Shown: positions 1 through 7,625 of the stretch, in pieces
Layout of the letters: the number at the start of each line of letters is the position of its first letter
Position numbering within the stretch: position 1 is the stretch's first letter
Source: JAAFHB01 sp038236995
Lineage (GTDB): Bacteria > Bacteroidota > Bacteroidia > Bacteroidales > Prolixibacteraceae
NCBI GenBank assembly: GCA_038236995.1
Contig: JBBRZE010000083.1
Location: 1-23,449, forward strand
Reading direction: 5' to 3'
DNA length: 23,449 nt
Made by a program: the position numbers and the translations under genes
Notes under the pieces: model-generated
What the model saw: only the letters and a program-made list of their open reading frames with translations
Told to the model about the DNA's origin: nothing
Databases searched by the model: none

Positions 1-1866
1 ATATGGAGTAACAGGGAAAACGACTTTCAAACCAGGGATATGGGCAACAAGTGAAGTCCAGTCTTGTGAGTGCTGAGCTCCATATTTTGATCCAACCGAA
101 ACCCTTAAAACAACCGGCATTTTAAGGACATTTCCGCTCATTGCCTGCCATTTGGGAAGTTGATTAAAGACTTCGTCACCACACCTTCCAAGGAAGTCGC
201 AGTACATGATTTCGGGGATTACCCGTCCGCCACACATTGCGTAACCTATTGCTGTACCTACAATTGAGGCTTCTGAAATCGGTGAATTAAACAACCGGTG
301 ATAAGGAAGTGCTTCGGTCAATCCGCGGTAAACAGCAAACGCGCCGCCCCAATCGCGGTTCTCTTCGCCATAGGCCACCAACGTTGAATCTTTATAAAAA
401 CGATCGACAATTGCATCGAAAATACCATCGCGCAATTGGTATTGTTTCATTTTTGAGAATGGTTTCCCATCAGCATCAAAAGCAAAGCGCTCTTTTTTCG
501 AAATCTGAATTACCCTTGCATTTTCTGCCATCGGATGATTTACTTCCGGGGTACGTTGCTTATCCATGCTATCAACTGACTGATTGGAGAAAATCATTTC
601 GCCAATTTGCTCCGGATGTTTGTGAATATCCATGCGTGGTGAAATCTCGTCATTGATCGAAAGTTTAAGCATTTCGATCATAATTAACTTAATATCAGTC
701 CATATTGCATCAAGTGAAGATTGGGTTGTTACTTTGGCATCAATCAGGCTGTTTCCGAAAGACTCAATGCTATCCTGCGCCTGCCATGCTTCGATCTCCT
801 CTTTTGAACGATAGGAGGAGGCATCGGAAGGAGAGTGGCCACTGTATCGATAAGTAAGCACTTCAAGTAAAACAGGACCGTTTTTCTCTTCAATGGCCTT
901 GCGTTTACGACGATAAGCATCAATTACCGCCAACGGATTGTAGCCGTCAACTCTTTCGGCATGCATTTGTTCCGGGTTAACACCAGCTCCGATGCGGGCT
1001 ACTTTTCCGTAACCCATCGTTTCGCCACAAGTTTGACCACCCATTCCATACTGATTATTCATTACATTGAAAACCACAGGTAATCCACCCTTCATATCAC
1101 CTTCCCAAAGTTCTTTAAACTGATCCATAGAGGCGAAGGAAAGTCCTTCCCAAACCGGACCGCAAGCCATTGATGCATCCCCAATATTGGCAACCACCAT
1201 TCCTGGTTTGCGGTTTATTTTCTTGTAAAGTGCAGCTCCCACCGAAATATCACCACTACCGCCAACTATCGCGTTATTCGGATATACACCGAATGGGGTG
1301 AAAAAAGCGTGCATGCTTCCGCCTAAACCTTTATTGAATCCCGTTTCGCGGGCAAATATTTCGGCTAATGTTCCATAGAGGAGAAATCTGCGTCCCAGCT
1401 CCTTTGTAGTTCCTTTGAAATCCTTTTTTACTATTTTGAGAATTGTTCCGTCAAAGAACGATTCCATAATCTCTGTCAATTCTGCATCATTCAGTTTTTG
1501 AATGGCGCTTAACCCTTTGGCAAGAATTTCACCGTGGCTTCTGTGTGAACCAAAAATAAAATCCTCAACAGTAAGCGTGTAAGCCATTCCAACAGCAGCT
1601 GCTTCCTGTCCAGCCGAAAGATGTGCCGGTCCGGGATGATCGTACTTTGTTCCGCTGTACTCTCCGGTAGTTTTAATCAGGTTCAACATCGTTTCAAATT
1701 CGCGGATCACCACCATATCGTGGTAGATGCGAAGGAAATCTGCATCTGAAAAATTCGCTTTCTCTTCGGCAATTGTTTTTTTGTACTGATTAACCGGAAT
1801 TGGGGTAAAAGTAATTTCTCCGGCTTGTCTGGCCACACTCGGGTCAATAAACTGAACTTTAGGCAT
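1..1866 (-). CDS. 2-oxoacid dehydrogenase E1, alpha and beta subunits fused (C-terminus off window)
   Basis: Thiamine-diphosphate-dependent E1 component, which decarboxylates a 2-oxoacid and passes the acyl group to the lipoyl domain of E2. The frame stays open for 622 codons from the ATG at 1864-1866 to the left edge, so the C-terminus is missing. The alpha-like half spans about residues 40-430, with GSHRSHGE near 107 and the TPP/Mg motif starting GDAS at 229-232 and closing with Asn-Asn near 275. The beta-like half starts near residue 475 (a 'RDGIFDAIVDRF' stretch) and includes 'AYGEENRDWGGAF'. Fusion of alpha and beta into one chain is known in Bacteroidota. It is the third gene of an E2-E3-E1 operon, 41 bp after the E3 stop. 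No clear Shine-Dalgarno sequence is seen. The substrate (pyruvate, branched-chain or acetoin type) cannot be decided from the sequence alone. Confidence 0.93.
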   Translation of the reverse strand, partial: MPKVQFIDPSVARQAGEITFTPIPVNQYKKTIAEEKANFSDADFLRIYHDMVVIREFETMLNLIKTTGEYSGTKYDHPGPAHLSAGQEAAAVGMAYTLTVEDFIFGSHRSHGEILAKGLSAIQKLNDAELTEIMESFFDGTILKIVKKDFKGTTKELGRRFLLYGTLAEIFARETGFNKGLGGSMHAFFTPFGVYPNNAIVGGSGDISVGAALYKKINRKPGMVVANIGDASMACGPVWEGLSFASMDQFKELWEGDMKGGLPVVFNVMNNQYGMGGQTCGETMGYGKVARIGAGVNPEQMHAERVDGYNPLAVIDAYRRKRKAIEEKNGPVLLEVLTYRYSGHSPSDASSYRSKEEIEAWQAQDSIESFGNSLIDAKVTTQSSLDAIWTDIKLIMIEMLKLSINDEISPRMDIHKHPEQIGEMIFSNQSVDSMDKQRTPEVNHPMAENARVIQISKKERFAFDADGKPFSKMKQYQLRDGIFDAIVDRFYKDSTLVAYGEENRDWGGAFAVYRGLTEALPYHRLFNSPISEASIVGTAIGYAMCGGRVIPEIMYCDFLGRCGDEVFNQLPKWQAMSGNVLKMPVVLRVSVGSKYGAQHSQDWTSLVAHIPGLKVVFPVTPY

Positions 1867-1907
1867 ATGAAATTTTTATTGGTATTACGATGATTTGGTA
1901 TTTTGTT

Positions 1908-3272
1908 TTAGAAGGAAAAGATGGTCTCTTTAAATATTTCCGAAACTGTAGGATGAGGGAATACAACTTCCTCCATCTCTTTAAGCGTCATTTCCATTTC
2001 GATGGCCATTGAGGCTCCGTAAATAATTTCACCTGAAGGATTTCCAAGCATGTGAACGCCGATAACTTCGCCATATTTGGCGCCAACGAGCACTTTACAA
2101 AGACCGCTACCGCCTTCATTTTCGGCTATAAAGCGTCCTGCAAATGCCATTGGTAATTTGGCGACACGGTATTCGATATTTTGCGCTTTTGCACTTTCTT
2201 CGGTATATCCGACACCCGAGAATTCAGGGTTTGTGTAAACAACACCAGGAATAGCATTGTAACGCATTCTGTCAGCTCGTCCTGTAAGATTATTGACAAC
2301 GACTTCACCTTCTCGGTACGCAGTGTGGGCAAGTAATGAAAATCCTGTAACATCTCCGGCAGCAAAAACGTTCGGAACATTCGTCCGCATTTTTTCGTCT
2401 ACTTTGATGCCACCACGGTAAAGTTCTACTCCGATATTCTCGAGGCCGAAACCTGTCGTATTGGCTTTACGTCCAACACTTACGAGGATTTTTTCACCTG
2501 TAATTGACTCTTTTTTGCCGTTCTTTTCAAAGAATACTTCATTCCCTTTAACTTCAGTCACTTTGGCCGAGATGTTGAATGTGATTCCTTTCTTGGTATA
2601 CATCTGACGAAGCATGGTGCTCATTTCGAGATCCATGCCTGTTAGAATTTCATCAAGCATTTCGATGATGGTTACTTTGGTACCGAGGCTGTTAAAGAAA
2701 CTGGCAAATTCGAGTCCGATGACTCCGCCACCAATAATAACCAAAGAATCTGGTCTTTCCTTTAATTCGAGGATCTCCCTGTTTGTCAGGATCAATTCGT
2801 CCGGAGCACCAAGTCCAGGAATAGGTGGCATAAACGCTTCTGAACCGGTGCAGATCAGTAGGTTTGTTGCCAGAATTTCTGTGTCGCCAGCAGTAATTTC
2901 AATTCCTGCTGCTGAACGTCCTTTGATGAAAGCCGCACTTTTAATCACTTCAACATGATGTTCTTTCATTTTCATGCCAACGCCGCCAACCAGTTTTTTG
3001 ACCACTTTTTGTTTGCGGGCCATCATTTTCGAAAAATCGAAAGTCACCTCTTTTATGTCAATACCATATTTACTGCTTCCAAGGGCATTGTCGTATAGTT
3101 TTGCGCTGTATAGCAGGGTTTTCGTGGGGATACATCCCTCGTTGAGGCAGACGCCGCCCAGTTCTCCTTTTTCAATTAAAACGACCTTAAGTCCTTTTTG
3201 ACCAGCTCTTTCAGCGGCTACATACCCGGCAGGACCCCCGCCAATAATTGCTAAATCGAATGTTGTACTCAT
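1908..3272 (-). CDS. lpdA: Dihydrolipoyl dehydrogenase (E3)
   Basis: FAD flavoprotein that reoxidises the dihydrolipoyl group of E2 using NAD+. Numbered from the chosen start (454 aa), the FAD-binding GGGPAG is at 11-16 and the redox-active disulfide is C42-x4-C47 in GGVCLNEGCIPTK. The central NAD-binding Rossmann motif reads IIGGGVIGLEFA, the second FAD motif reads FAAGDVTG, and the C-terminal HPTVSE supplies the catalytic His440-Glu445 pair. All catalytic residues are present and the length is normal. An in-frame ATG exists at 3306-3308, but it overlaps the E2 stop; the ATG at 3270-3272 has AGGAG 8 nt upstream and directly precedes the conserved N-terminus, so it was chosen. It lies 19 bp after the E2 gene and is co-transcribed with E2 and E1. 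Confidence 0.97.
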   Translation of the reverse strand: MSTTFDLAIIGGGPAGYVAAERAGQKGLKVVLIEKGELGGVCLNEGCIPTKTLLYSAKLYDNALGSSKYGIDIKEVTFDFSKMMARKQKVVKKLVGGVGMKMKEHHVEVIKSAAFIKGRSAAGIEITAGDTEILATNLLICTGSEAFMPPIPGLGAPDELILTNREILELKERPDSLVIIGGGVIGLEFASFFNSLGTKVTIIEMLDEILTGMDLEMSTMLRQMYTKKGITFNISAKVTEVKGNEVFFEKNGKKESITGEKILVSVGRKANTTGFGLENIGVELYRGGIKVDEKMRTNVPNVFAAGDVTGFSLLAHTAYREGEVVVNNLTGRADRMRYNAIPGVVYTNPEFSGVGYTEESAKAQNIEYRVAKLPMAFAGRFIAENEGGSGLCKVLVGAKYGEVIGVHMLGNPSGEIIYGASMAIEMEMTLKEMEEVVFPHPTVSEIFKETIFSF

Positions 3273-3275
3273 CGT

Positions 3276-3290
3276 AGAATCTCCTATTTT
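3276..3290 (-). promoter_or_regulatory. Shine-Dalgarno site that fixes the lpdA start
   Basis: On the minus strand AGGAG lies 8 nt before the ATG at 3270-3272. Strong Shine-Dalgarno sequences are uncommon in this window, so this one is good evidence for the internal start over the upstream in-frame ATG at 3306-3308. Confidence 0.7.
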
Positions 3291-3291
3291 A

Positions 3292-4620
3292 TTAAAGTTC
3301 GAACTCAAGGTTTTCGATTTCTATGGCGATTTGTTTCAGGAAACGGGTTGCTTCACCACCGTCCAATGCCTGATGATCGTAAGTAAGGCTAAGCCCAATA
3401 AACGGAACGAATCCGTAAACTCCATCACCTAAATCTTTTGGACGCGGAACAATTGTGTTAACTCCTAAAATACCAACCTGCGGAAGGTTGATTACGGGTG
3501 TAAACATTTCTACTCCGTAATTTCCGAGATTCGAAACGGTAAATGAGGCGGCTTCGGATGAGAGCAATTCAGGATTGATTGCCCCTTTGCGACACGAAAC
3601 GGCTATTTCGCGCATCTGGTTCGAAAGCCCCTGAATTGAGAGGTCATCTGCATTTCTGATTGCAGGAACCATCAATCCGCGATCGGTGTCGACCGCTACC
3701 CCAAGGTGTATTTTATTAAAGTATTTCACACTATCGCCAAGAAAATGGCCGTTTGCCTGCGGAAACTTCCGCAGCGCTTTTACCACTGCAAAACAAACCA
3801 TATCGTTGAGGGTAATGTTCACCGGATAACCATTATCATTGGCTTTTTTTACTTTTCGGCGCAATTCGAGCATTCTACGTGCGTCAGCGCCAAGGTGATG
3901 TGTCAATTGTGCAGAATTTTGCAGTGAACTGAGCATCGCTTTGGCGATCATCTTGCGCATATTCGATAATTTCTTGATTTCAAAATCATTGCTGTAAACA
4001 GGATTTGAAATTGTAAGGTCTTTTGCAGTAACAGAACCACCTAAGCCGCTACCTGTTGAGGCGGGTTGCAATTGTTCCTGCCCGGCTATTTTCTTTGCCA
4101 GTGGCGTTGTTTTAGGATTACCTGCGATCACAGCAAGAACATCCTGTTCAATGATACGCCCTTTCGGACCCGTGCCCGCTAATCCGGTAGTGTGGATACC
4201 TTCTTTATCTGCAAGAATTTTTGCGCGCGGTGAGATCGCTCCTGTTCCTGCTTCTTGATTGACAACCTTAGGTGCCAATTCTTCAGCCTTTGATACTATT
4301 GTTTCTTTTTGTTGAATAGTTTCTGAACTTAGTGTGCTTTTCGATACTGCACCACCTGGCCTGTAACTATCAGCTGATTCGTCGGCTGAACCAATCACGC
4401 ATACATTTGTCAGTACAGGGACTTCGTCACCAGCTTCATAAAAAAGATCGAGCAGAATTCCGTCAACTGCCGCCTCTTCTTCAAATGACGCTTTGTCGGT
4501 TTCGTAGGCAAAAAGGATCTCGCCTTTGGTAACCTGATCACCCTTTTTCTTGTTCCATTCGGTAATTATACAACTTTCAACAGATTGGCCTTGTTTAGGC
4601 ATTATTACGACAGTAGCCAT
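3292..4620 (-). CDS. 2-oxoacid dehydrogenase E2, lipoyl acyltransferase
   Basis: Dihydrolipoamide acyltransferase core of the complex, transferring the acyl group from lipoyl-lysine to CoA. The N-terminal lipoyl domain (1-77) has the lipoylation site ETDKAS with Lys43. After a flexible linker comes a peripheral subunit-binding domain at about 129-163 (SPRAKILADKEG...GTGPKGRI). A second, similar motif follows at about 172-203 (TPLAKKIA...GSGLGGSVTAKDL). The catalytic domain runs from about 212 to the end and carries the chloramphenicol-acetyltransferase-like motif H416-x3-D420-G. It is the first gene of the operon; the promoter and a palindromic operator lie directly upstream. The acyl substrate is not resolved. 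The tandem subunit-binding motifs are unusual compared with the common one-domain arrangement. Confidence 0.95.
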   Translation of the reverse strand: MATVVIMPKQGQSVESCIITEWNKKKGDQVTKGEILFAYETDKASFEEEAAVDGILLDLFYEAGDEVPVLTNVCVIGSADESADSYRPGGAVSKSTLSSETIQQKETIVSKAEELAPKVVNQEAGTGAISPRAKILADKEGIHTTGLAGTGPKGRIIEQDVLAVIAGNPKTTPLAKKIAGQEQLQPASTGSGLGGSVTAKDLTISNPVYSNDFEIKKLSNMRKMIAKAMLSSLQNSAQLTHHLGADARRMLELRRKVKKANDNGYPVNITLNDMVCFAVVKALRKFPQANGHFLGDSVKYFNKIHLGVAVDTDRGLMVPAIRNADDLSIQGLSNQMREIAVSCRKGAINPELLSSEAASFTVSNLGNYGVEMFTPVINLPQVGILGVNTIVPRPKDLGDGVYGFVPFIGLSLTYDHQALDGGEATRFLKQIAIEIENLEFEL

Positions 4621-4637
4621 AGGAAAAATATTTTCTG

Positions 4638-4668
4638 CAAATATATTTCATTCAACTTGTATTTACAA
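4638..4668 (-). promoter_or_regulatory. Predicted Bacteroidota-type promoter of the E2-E3-E1 operon
   Basis: On the minus strand TTG (4668-4666) is followed by a 20-nt spacer and TATATTTG (4645-4638), an exact match to TAnnTTTG. The implied transcript start is near 4632, giving a short leader of about 12 nt before the E2 ATG. The upstream element lies inside the palindrome at 4655-4670. Confidence 0.6.
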
Positions 4669-4670
4669 GT
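4655..4670. promoter_or_regulatory. Candidate GntR-family operator 1 (inverted repeat)
   Basis: ACTTGTATTTACAAGT is a perfect inverted repeat with 7-bp arms around TT. It overlaps the -33 element and spacer of the operon promoter, a position where a bound protein would block RNA polymerase. The central GTATTTAC resembles the GT...AC palindromes bound by GntR/HutC regulators. Binding by the neighbouring regulator is inferred. Confidence 0.6.
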
Positions 4671-4758
4671 AAATGTTTAAATTATTTGTAAAGATGCATG
4701 AAATATTAGTTAAAATAAATAAATACAATATTATATAACAATTCTAAAAATTTGATCA

Positions 4759-4768
4759 TGTAAATACA
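4759..4768. promoter_or_regulatory. Candidate GntR-family operator 2 (inverted repeat)
   Basis: TGTAAATACA is the reverse complement of the core of operator 1 (TGTATTTACA). It lies 28 bp upstream of the regulator's TAnnTTTG element. Two matching cores in one 216-bp divergent intergenic region point to joint control of the operon and autoregulation. Confidence 0.55.
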
Positions 4769-4795
4769 AATTTCTATTTTTGTTAAATTTTTTAT

Positions 4796-4803
4796 TACTT
4801 TTG
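4796..4803 (+). promoter_or_regulatory. Predicted -7 element of the GntR regulator
   Basis: TACTTTTG matches TAnnTTTG exactly. The expected upstream TTG is poorly placed (nearest at 4780-4782, only 13 nt away). The implied start near 4809 lies downstream of the TTG codon at 4780 and 27-30 nt before the ATG at 4837, supporting the latter as the translation start. Confidence 0.5.
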
Positions 4804-4836
4804 CAATTGTACCAAAATCAATTGCGAATAGATTTT

Positions 4837-5553
4837 ATGCAACAGCAAGCTTTAATACCGCAACACCGCAAAGTATATGAAATTTTACGTTCGCATATTA
4901 CGGATGGTGTTTTTCATGAAGGAGATTTGCTTCCTTCGGAGAATGAGTTGTGCACAGTTCATAAGGTAACGCGCCCTACAATTAGGAAAGCGCTTGACCG
5001 ACTGGCCAACGAAGGTTATATTGTAAGGCATCAGGGGAAGGGGAGTATTGTTAAAGGGACTCCCAAAGGTGTCGGAATTCTTTCGCTGACAGGTACAACT
5101 TCAGCAATTGGTCAGGATAATCTATTGACTCATATCGTTGTTAAGCCTGAAATCCGGAACTGGGCCGAAGCGTTTACATTTCCATTGAACCAGCAAGAGA
5201 TCGAATCGGGTTGTATATATTTGGAGCGTCTTCGGTTAGTGAATAACAAACCCGTGTTTTTTGACATTACAATGATTCCTAATATTAATCTTCCGCGATT
5301 TACGTCCCGGAATTTTGAGAATAAATCGTTGTTTGATATTCTTCGAAAGAATTTCCAGGTTGAGGTGAAAGGTGGTGAGCAAAAGATCCTTGCCATCGTG
5401 GCTGATGAAAAGTTAAAAGACTATTTTCAGGTGGGATCGGGTCATCCGGTGCTGCAATTGAATCGTAAAATTGAAACGAACCGCCCGGGATTTTATATTT
5501 ACAGTCAGGTGTTTTGTAATACTGATGAATACACGCTATACGGAACGTTTTGA
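4837..5553 (+). CDS. GntR-family (HutC/UTRA) transcriptional regulator
   Basis: DNA-binding repressor or activator of 238 aa. The N-terminal winged helix (about residues 9-75) shows the GntR signature: HRKVYEILRSHI, then G-x-LLPSENELC, then TRPTIRKALDRLANEGYI and the RHQGKGS wing. The C-terminal part (about 90-235) fits a UTRA effector-binding domain, which in this subfamily binds a small metabolite. The frame can be extended to a TTG at 4780, but that would put the start upstream of the predicted transcript start, so the ATG at 4837 is preferred. It is divergent from the 2-oxoacid dehydrogenase operon with two matching palindromes between them, so its effector is probably the substrate, or a derivative, of that complex. 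The effector itself is unknown. Confidence 0.92.
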   Translation: MQQQALIPQHRKVYEILRSHITDGVFHEGDLLPSENELCTVHKVTRPTIRKALDRLANEGYIVRHQGKGSIVKGTPKGVGILSLTGTTSAIGQDNLLTHIVVKPEIRNWAEAFTFPLNQQEIESGCIYLERLRLVNNKPVFFDITMIPNINLPRFTSRNFENKSLFDILRKNFQVEVKGGEQKILAIVADEKLKDYFQVGSGHPVLQLNRKIETNRPGFYIYSQVFCNTDEYTLYGTF

Positions 5554-5561
5554 AAAGCAAC

Positions 5562-5584
5562 AAAAAACCCGGCATTACCGGGTT
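5562..5584 (-). terminator. Rho-independent terminator of the 36-aa-repeat protein gene
   Basis: A perfect 7-bp stem (AACCCGG / CCGGGTT) with a 5-nt loop. Read on the minus strand it is followed by a T run, so it terminates the minus-strand gene ending at 5652. On the plus strand no T run follows, so it is weaker for the GntR transcript. Confidence 0.7.
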
Positions 5585-5590
5585 GCATCT

Positions 5591-5608
5591 TTCAGAAGAG
5601 ATTCTGAA
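5591..5608. other. Hairpin with GAGA loop
   Basis: TTCAGAA-GAGA-TTCTGAA is a perfect 7-bp stem with a tetraloop. It is the middle one of three consecutive hairpins between the convergent gene ends and has no T run on either strand. It may help end or stabilise one of the transcripts. Confidence 0.45.
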
Positions 5609-5616
5609 TTAAACCT

Positions 5617-5642
5617 ACAACATTGAACCATTTCAATGTTGT
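5617..5642. other. Perfect 11-bp hairpin after the repeat-protein stop
   Basis: ACAACATTGAA and TTCAATGTTGT pair perfectly around a 4-nt loop, starting 9 nt after the stop of the minus-strand gene. There is no T tract, so it looks more like a 3'-end protecting or processing structure than a classical terminator. Confidence 0.5.
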
Positions 5643-5651
5643 TTCAACTAT

Positions 5652-6668
5652 TTAATTGTTTGCCAGTTCGTTGCTGTAATTGAAAGCCTTTTCAGATTTG
5701 AAATCATTTACGGCGTTGTTCATCAAGTTTTTGATTTCTGCTTCAAATTCAGTTTCAACAAATTCCTTTGCATTATATGCTGCTAACTGAAGTTCAAGTT
5801 CTGGTTCTACAATTTCGCAATTGCTGTTCATCCAGCCTTCGGTTTCGGTTGCCAATTCATCTTCAACAAATTCTTTTGGATTATAAGTTGCTAACTGAAG
5901 TGCAAGTTCTGGATCTGCAACTTCACCATTGTTGTTCATCCAGCTTTCAGTTTCGGATTTCAATTCAGCATTAACAAATTCCTGAGCATTATAAGCTGCT
6001 AACTGAAGTACAAGTTCTGGATCTGCAACTTCACCTTTGTTGTTCATCCAGCTTTCAGTTTCGGATGCCAATTCAGCATTAACAAATTCCTGAGCATTAT
6101 AAGCGGCTAACTGAAGTACAAGTTCTGGATCTGCAACTTCGCTATTGTTATTCAACCAGCCTTCGGTTTCGGATGCCAATTCCGTATTTACAAATTCCTG
6201 AGCATTATATGCTTCAAGCTGAAATGCAAGTTCTTGTTCTGCAACTTCGCCATTGCTGATCATCCAATTTTCGGTTTCTGTTGTCAATTCAGCATTAACA
6301 AATTCCTGTGCGTTATATGCTGCAACCTGATATGCAAGTTCTTGTTCTGCAACTTCACTATTGCTATTCATCCAGCTTTCGGTTTCGGATGCCAATTCAG
6401 CATTAACAAATTCCTGAGCATTATATGCTTCAATCTGAAATGCAAGTTCTTGTTCTGCAACTTCACCATTGCTATTCATCCAGTATTCGGCTTCGCTTGT
6501 TAGTTCAGCATTTACAAATTCCTGTGCATTATATGCATTTCCCACGAATGCGAATGTTTCCTTATTTGAATTTTCTCCATTTGTAATACCTGAGAAGGAA
6601 GCAAGAATAATTAAAGAAGCTACTAATGATCTCATCACGTTTGCTGTTTTGTAAGTTGTTGTTTTCAT
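5652..6668 (-). CDS. Exported acidic repeat protein, eight 36-residue units (unrecognised family)
   Basis: I do not recognise this 338-aa protein. It starts MKTTTYK, followed by a hydrophobic stretch (about 13-28) that looks like a signal peptide. From residue 45 it consists of seven units of exactly 36 residues plus a diverged eighth (297-338). The unit core is AYNAQEFVNAEL, then E-T-E-x-W-M-N-x-N, then E-V-A-[ED]-x-E-L. Spacing of Tyr, Phe-Val, Leu and Trp-Met suggests amphipathic helices; units are rich in Glu and Asn. The gene at 7768-8889 has the same MKTT start and related 42-residue units, so the two are probably paralogues. Function is unknown; an envelope, matrix or binding role is only a guess. 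Upstream it shares a TTGGCAC element with its paralogue. A terminator hairpin follows. Confidence 0.85.
   Translation of the reverse strand: MKTTTYKTANVMRSLVASLIILASFSGITNGENSNKETFAFVGNAYNAQEFVNAELTSEAEYWMNSNGEVAEQELAFQIEAYNAQEFVNAELASETESWMNSNSEVAEQELAYQVAAYNAQEFVNAELTTETENWMISNGEVAEQELAFQLEAYNAQEFVNTELASETEGWLNNNSEVADPELVLQLAAYNAQEFVNAELASETESWMNNKGEVADPELVLQLAAYNAQEFVNAELKSETESWMNNNGEVADPELALQLATYNPKEFVEDELATETEGWMNSNCEIVEPELELQLAAYNAKEFVETEFEAEIKNLMNNAVNDFKSEKAFNYSNELANN
5781..6536 (-). repeat. Tandem 108-bp coding repeats (7 full units)
   Basis: Seven in-frame units of 108 bp (36 codons) with no length change; a diverged eighth continues to the stop. Units 1-3 share the ending AEQELA[FY]Q and units 4-6 the ending ADPEL[VA]LQLA, so the array seems to have grown by local duplication of adjacent units. 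Confidence 0.9.
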
Positions 6669-6708
6669 TTTATTTTATTTTTAAAATTGTTTTCTGATGG
6701 GATTATTA

Positions 6709-6722
6709 CATCAATCGTGCCA
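6709..6722 (-). promoter_or_regulatory. Sigma-54-like promoter of the 36-aa-repeat gene
   Basis: The minus strand reads TGGCACGATTGATG from 6722 down to 6709. It matches the sigma-54 -24 element (TGGCACG) exactly; the -12 element has the expected G but T in place of C. The predicted start near 6697 gives a leader of about 29 nt. The same element, equally placed, precedes the paralogue. No TAnnTTTG element is seen here. Confidence 0.4.
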
Positions 6723-6781
6723 AAAAATGTAATAGTCACTATAAGAGTCGAATAGAAATTTTTTTCAGCTATTGAAGGATT

Positions 6782-6794
6782 GCGTACTGTACGC
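6782..6794. promoter_or_regulatory. Palindrome GCGTAC-T-GTACGC, candidate activator site
   Basis: A perfect 13-bp inverted repeat 85-97 bp upstream of the predicted transcript start of the 36-aa-repeat gene. That is a usual distance for enhancer-type sites of sigma-54 activators. The half-site GTACG recurs at a similar distance upstream of the 42-aa-repeat gene. Confidence 0.4.
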
Positions 6795-6878
6795 TTTCCG
6801 GATTGTCTTGTGTCCGATAATGAACAGTTATCAATTACCTGAATTTGACCAGGTATTAGAAATGGCTATCAACATTTT

Positions 6879-6907
6879 TTGCTATTCGGTTTTTAAACCT
6901 AATTTTG
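6879..6907 (+). promoter_or_regulatory. Promoter of the flavodoxin-like gene
   Basis: TTG (6879-6881), an 18-nt spacer and TAATTTTG (6900-6907) make a full match to the Bacteroidota promoter. The implied start near 6913 leaves a leader of about 20 nt before the ATG at 6934. Confidence 0.65.
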
Positions 6908-6933
6908 GGGATCGATACTAAAGATGCTTTTTG

Positions 6934-7569
6934 ATGAATGTAATAGCAATAAACGGAAGTCCGAATAAAGAGGGGAACACCTTTCATGCTTTGAAAATGG
7001 TTGGTGATGAACTTAATGCAAGTGGAATTGAGTTTGAAATTCTGCATATCGGTCATAAAATGATTCATGGCTGTCTAGCCTGCGGCAAATGTGCTGTAAA
7101 CAAGGATGAAAAGTGTGTTATTAAAACGGATGATCTGAATAAGTGGATACAGCAAATCAAGGATGCTGATGGTATTCTCTTAGGGGCTCCTGTGCACTAC
7201 AGTGGGATACCAGGTACTATGAAAAGCTTTTTAGACAGACTGTTTTATGTTGCGGGTTCAAACGGTGGCTTATTCCGGCAAAAAGTGGCAGCAGCTGTCG
7301 TTGCTGTGAGAAGGTCTGGAGGATCTGCAACTTTTGATAGCTTGAACCATTATCTGAATTACTCAGAAATGATTATTGCCACCTCCAATTACTGGAATAT
7401 TATACACGGCACAAGAGCCGGAGAAGTTCTGCAAGATTTAGAAGGTAAGCAGATTATGAGCTTATTGGGTAAAAATATGACTTGGCTGATGAAAATGAAA
7501 GAGGCTACTTCAGCTTCAATTGAACCACCCAAAAGCGTAAAGAAAGTATTTACAAATTTTATTCGATAA
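6934..7569 (+). CDS. Flavodoxin-fold NAD(P)H-dependent oxidoreductase, iron-sulfur flavoprotein-like
   Basis: A 211-aa FMN-binding protein of the NADPH-dependent FMN reductase/flavodoxin-like superfamily. The phosphate loop is NGSPNKEGNT (residues 7-16). The segment ILLGAPVHYSGIPGTMKSFLDR is typical of this fold and contacts FMN. Four cysteines (47, 50, 53, 61) form a compact C-x2-C-x2-C-x7-C motif like the 4Fe-4S site of iron-sulfur flavoproteins, so it may transfer electrons through a cluster. The ATG at 6934 begins the conserved strand MNVIAING; a TTG directly before it is less likely. It is alone on the plus strand between two convergent or divergent repeat-protein genes, has its own promoter, and ends near a shared hairpin. 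The redox partner is unknown. Confidence 0.88.
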   Translation: MNVIAINGSPNKEGNTFHALKMVGDELNASGIEFEILHIGHKMIHGCLACGKCAVNKDEKCVIKTDDLNKWIQQIKDADGILLGAPVHYSGIPGTMKSFLDRLFYVAGSNGGLFRQKVAAAVVAVRRSGGSATFDSLNHYLNYSEMIIATSNYWNIIHGTRAGEVLQDLEGKQIMSLLGKNMTWLMKMKEATSASIEPPKSVKKVFTNFIR

Positions 7570-7625
7570 CAGTGGTAAATGACGCTGTTGATGATTCGAA
7601 CCAATTAATACAAGTCATTTTTAGC

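Noticed and set aside
309..814. Two plus-strand open frames opposite the E1 gene
   Set aside because: They lie antisense to a clear E1 coding frame and have no recognisable protein features.
4780..4836. Extended N-terminus of the GntR regulator from a TTG codon
   Set aside because: It would start upstream of the predicted promoter -7 element and adds a hydrophobic leader not seen in GntR proteins.
5768..6654. Plus-strand open frames across the 36-residue repeats
   Set aside because: They mirror the periodicity of the minus-strand array; the minus strand has the signal peptide, start and regular motif.
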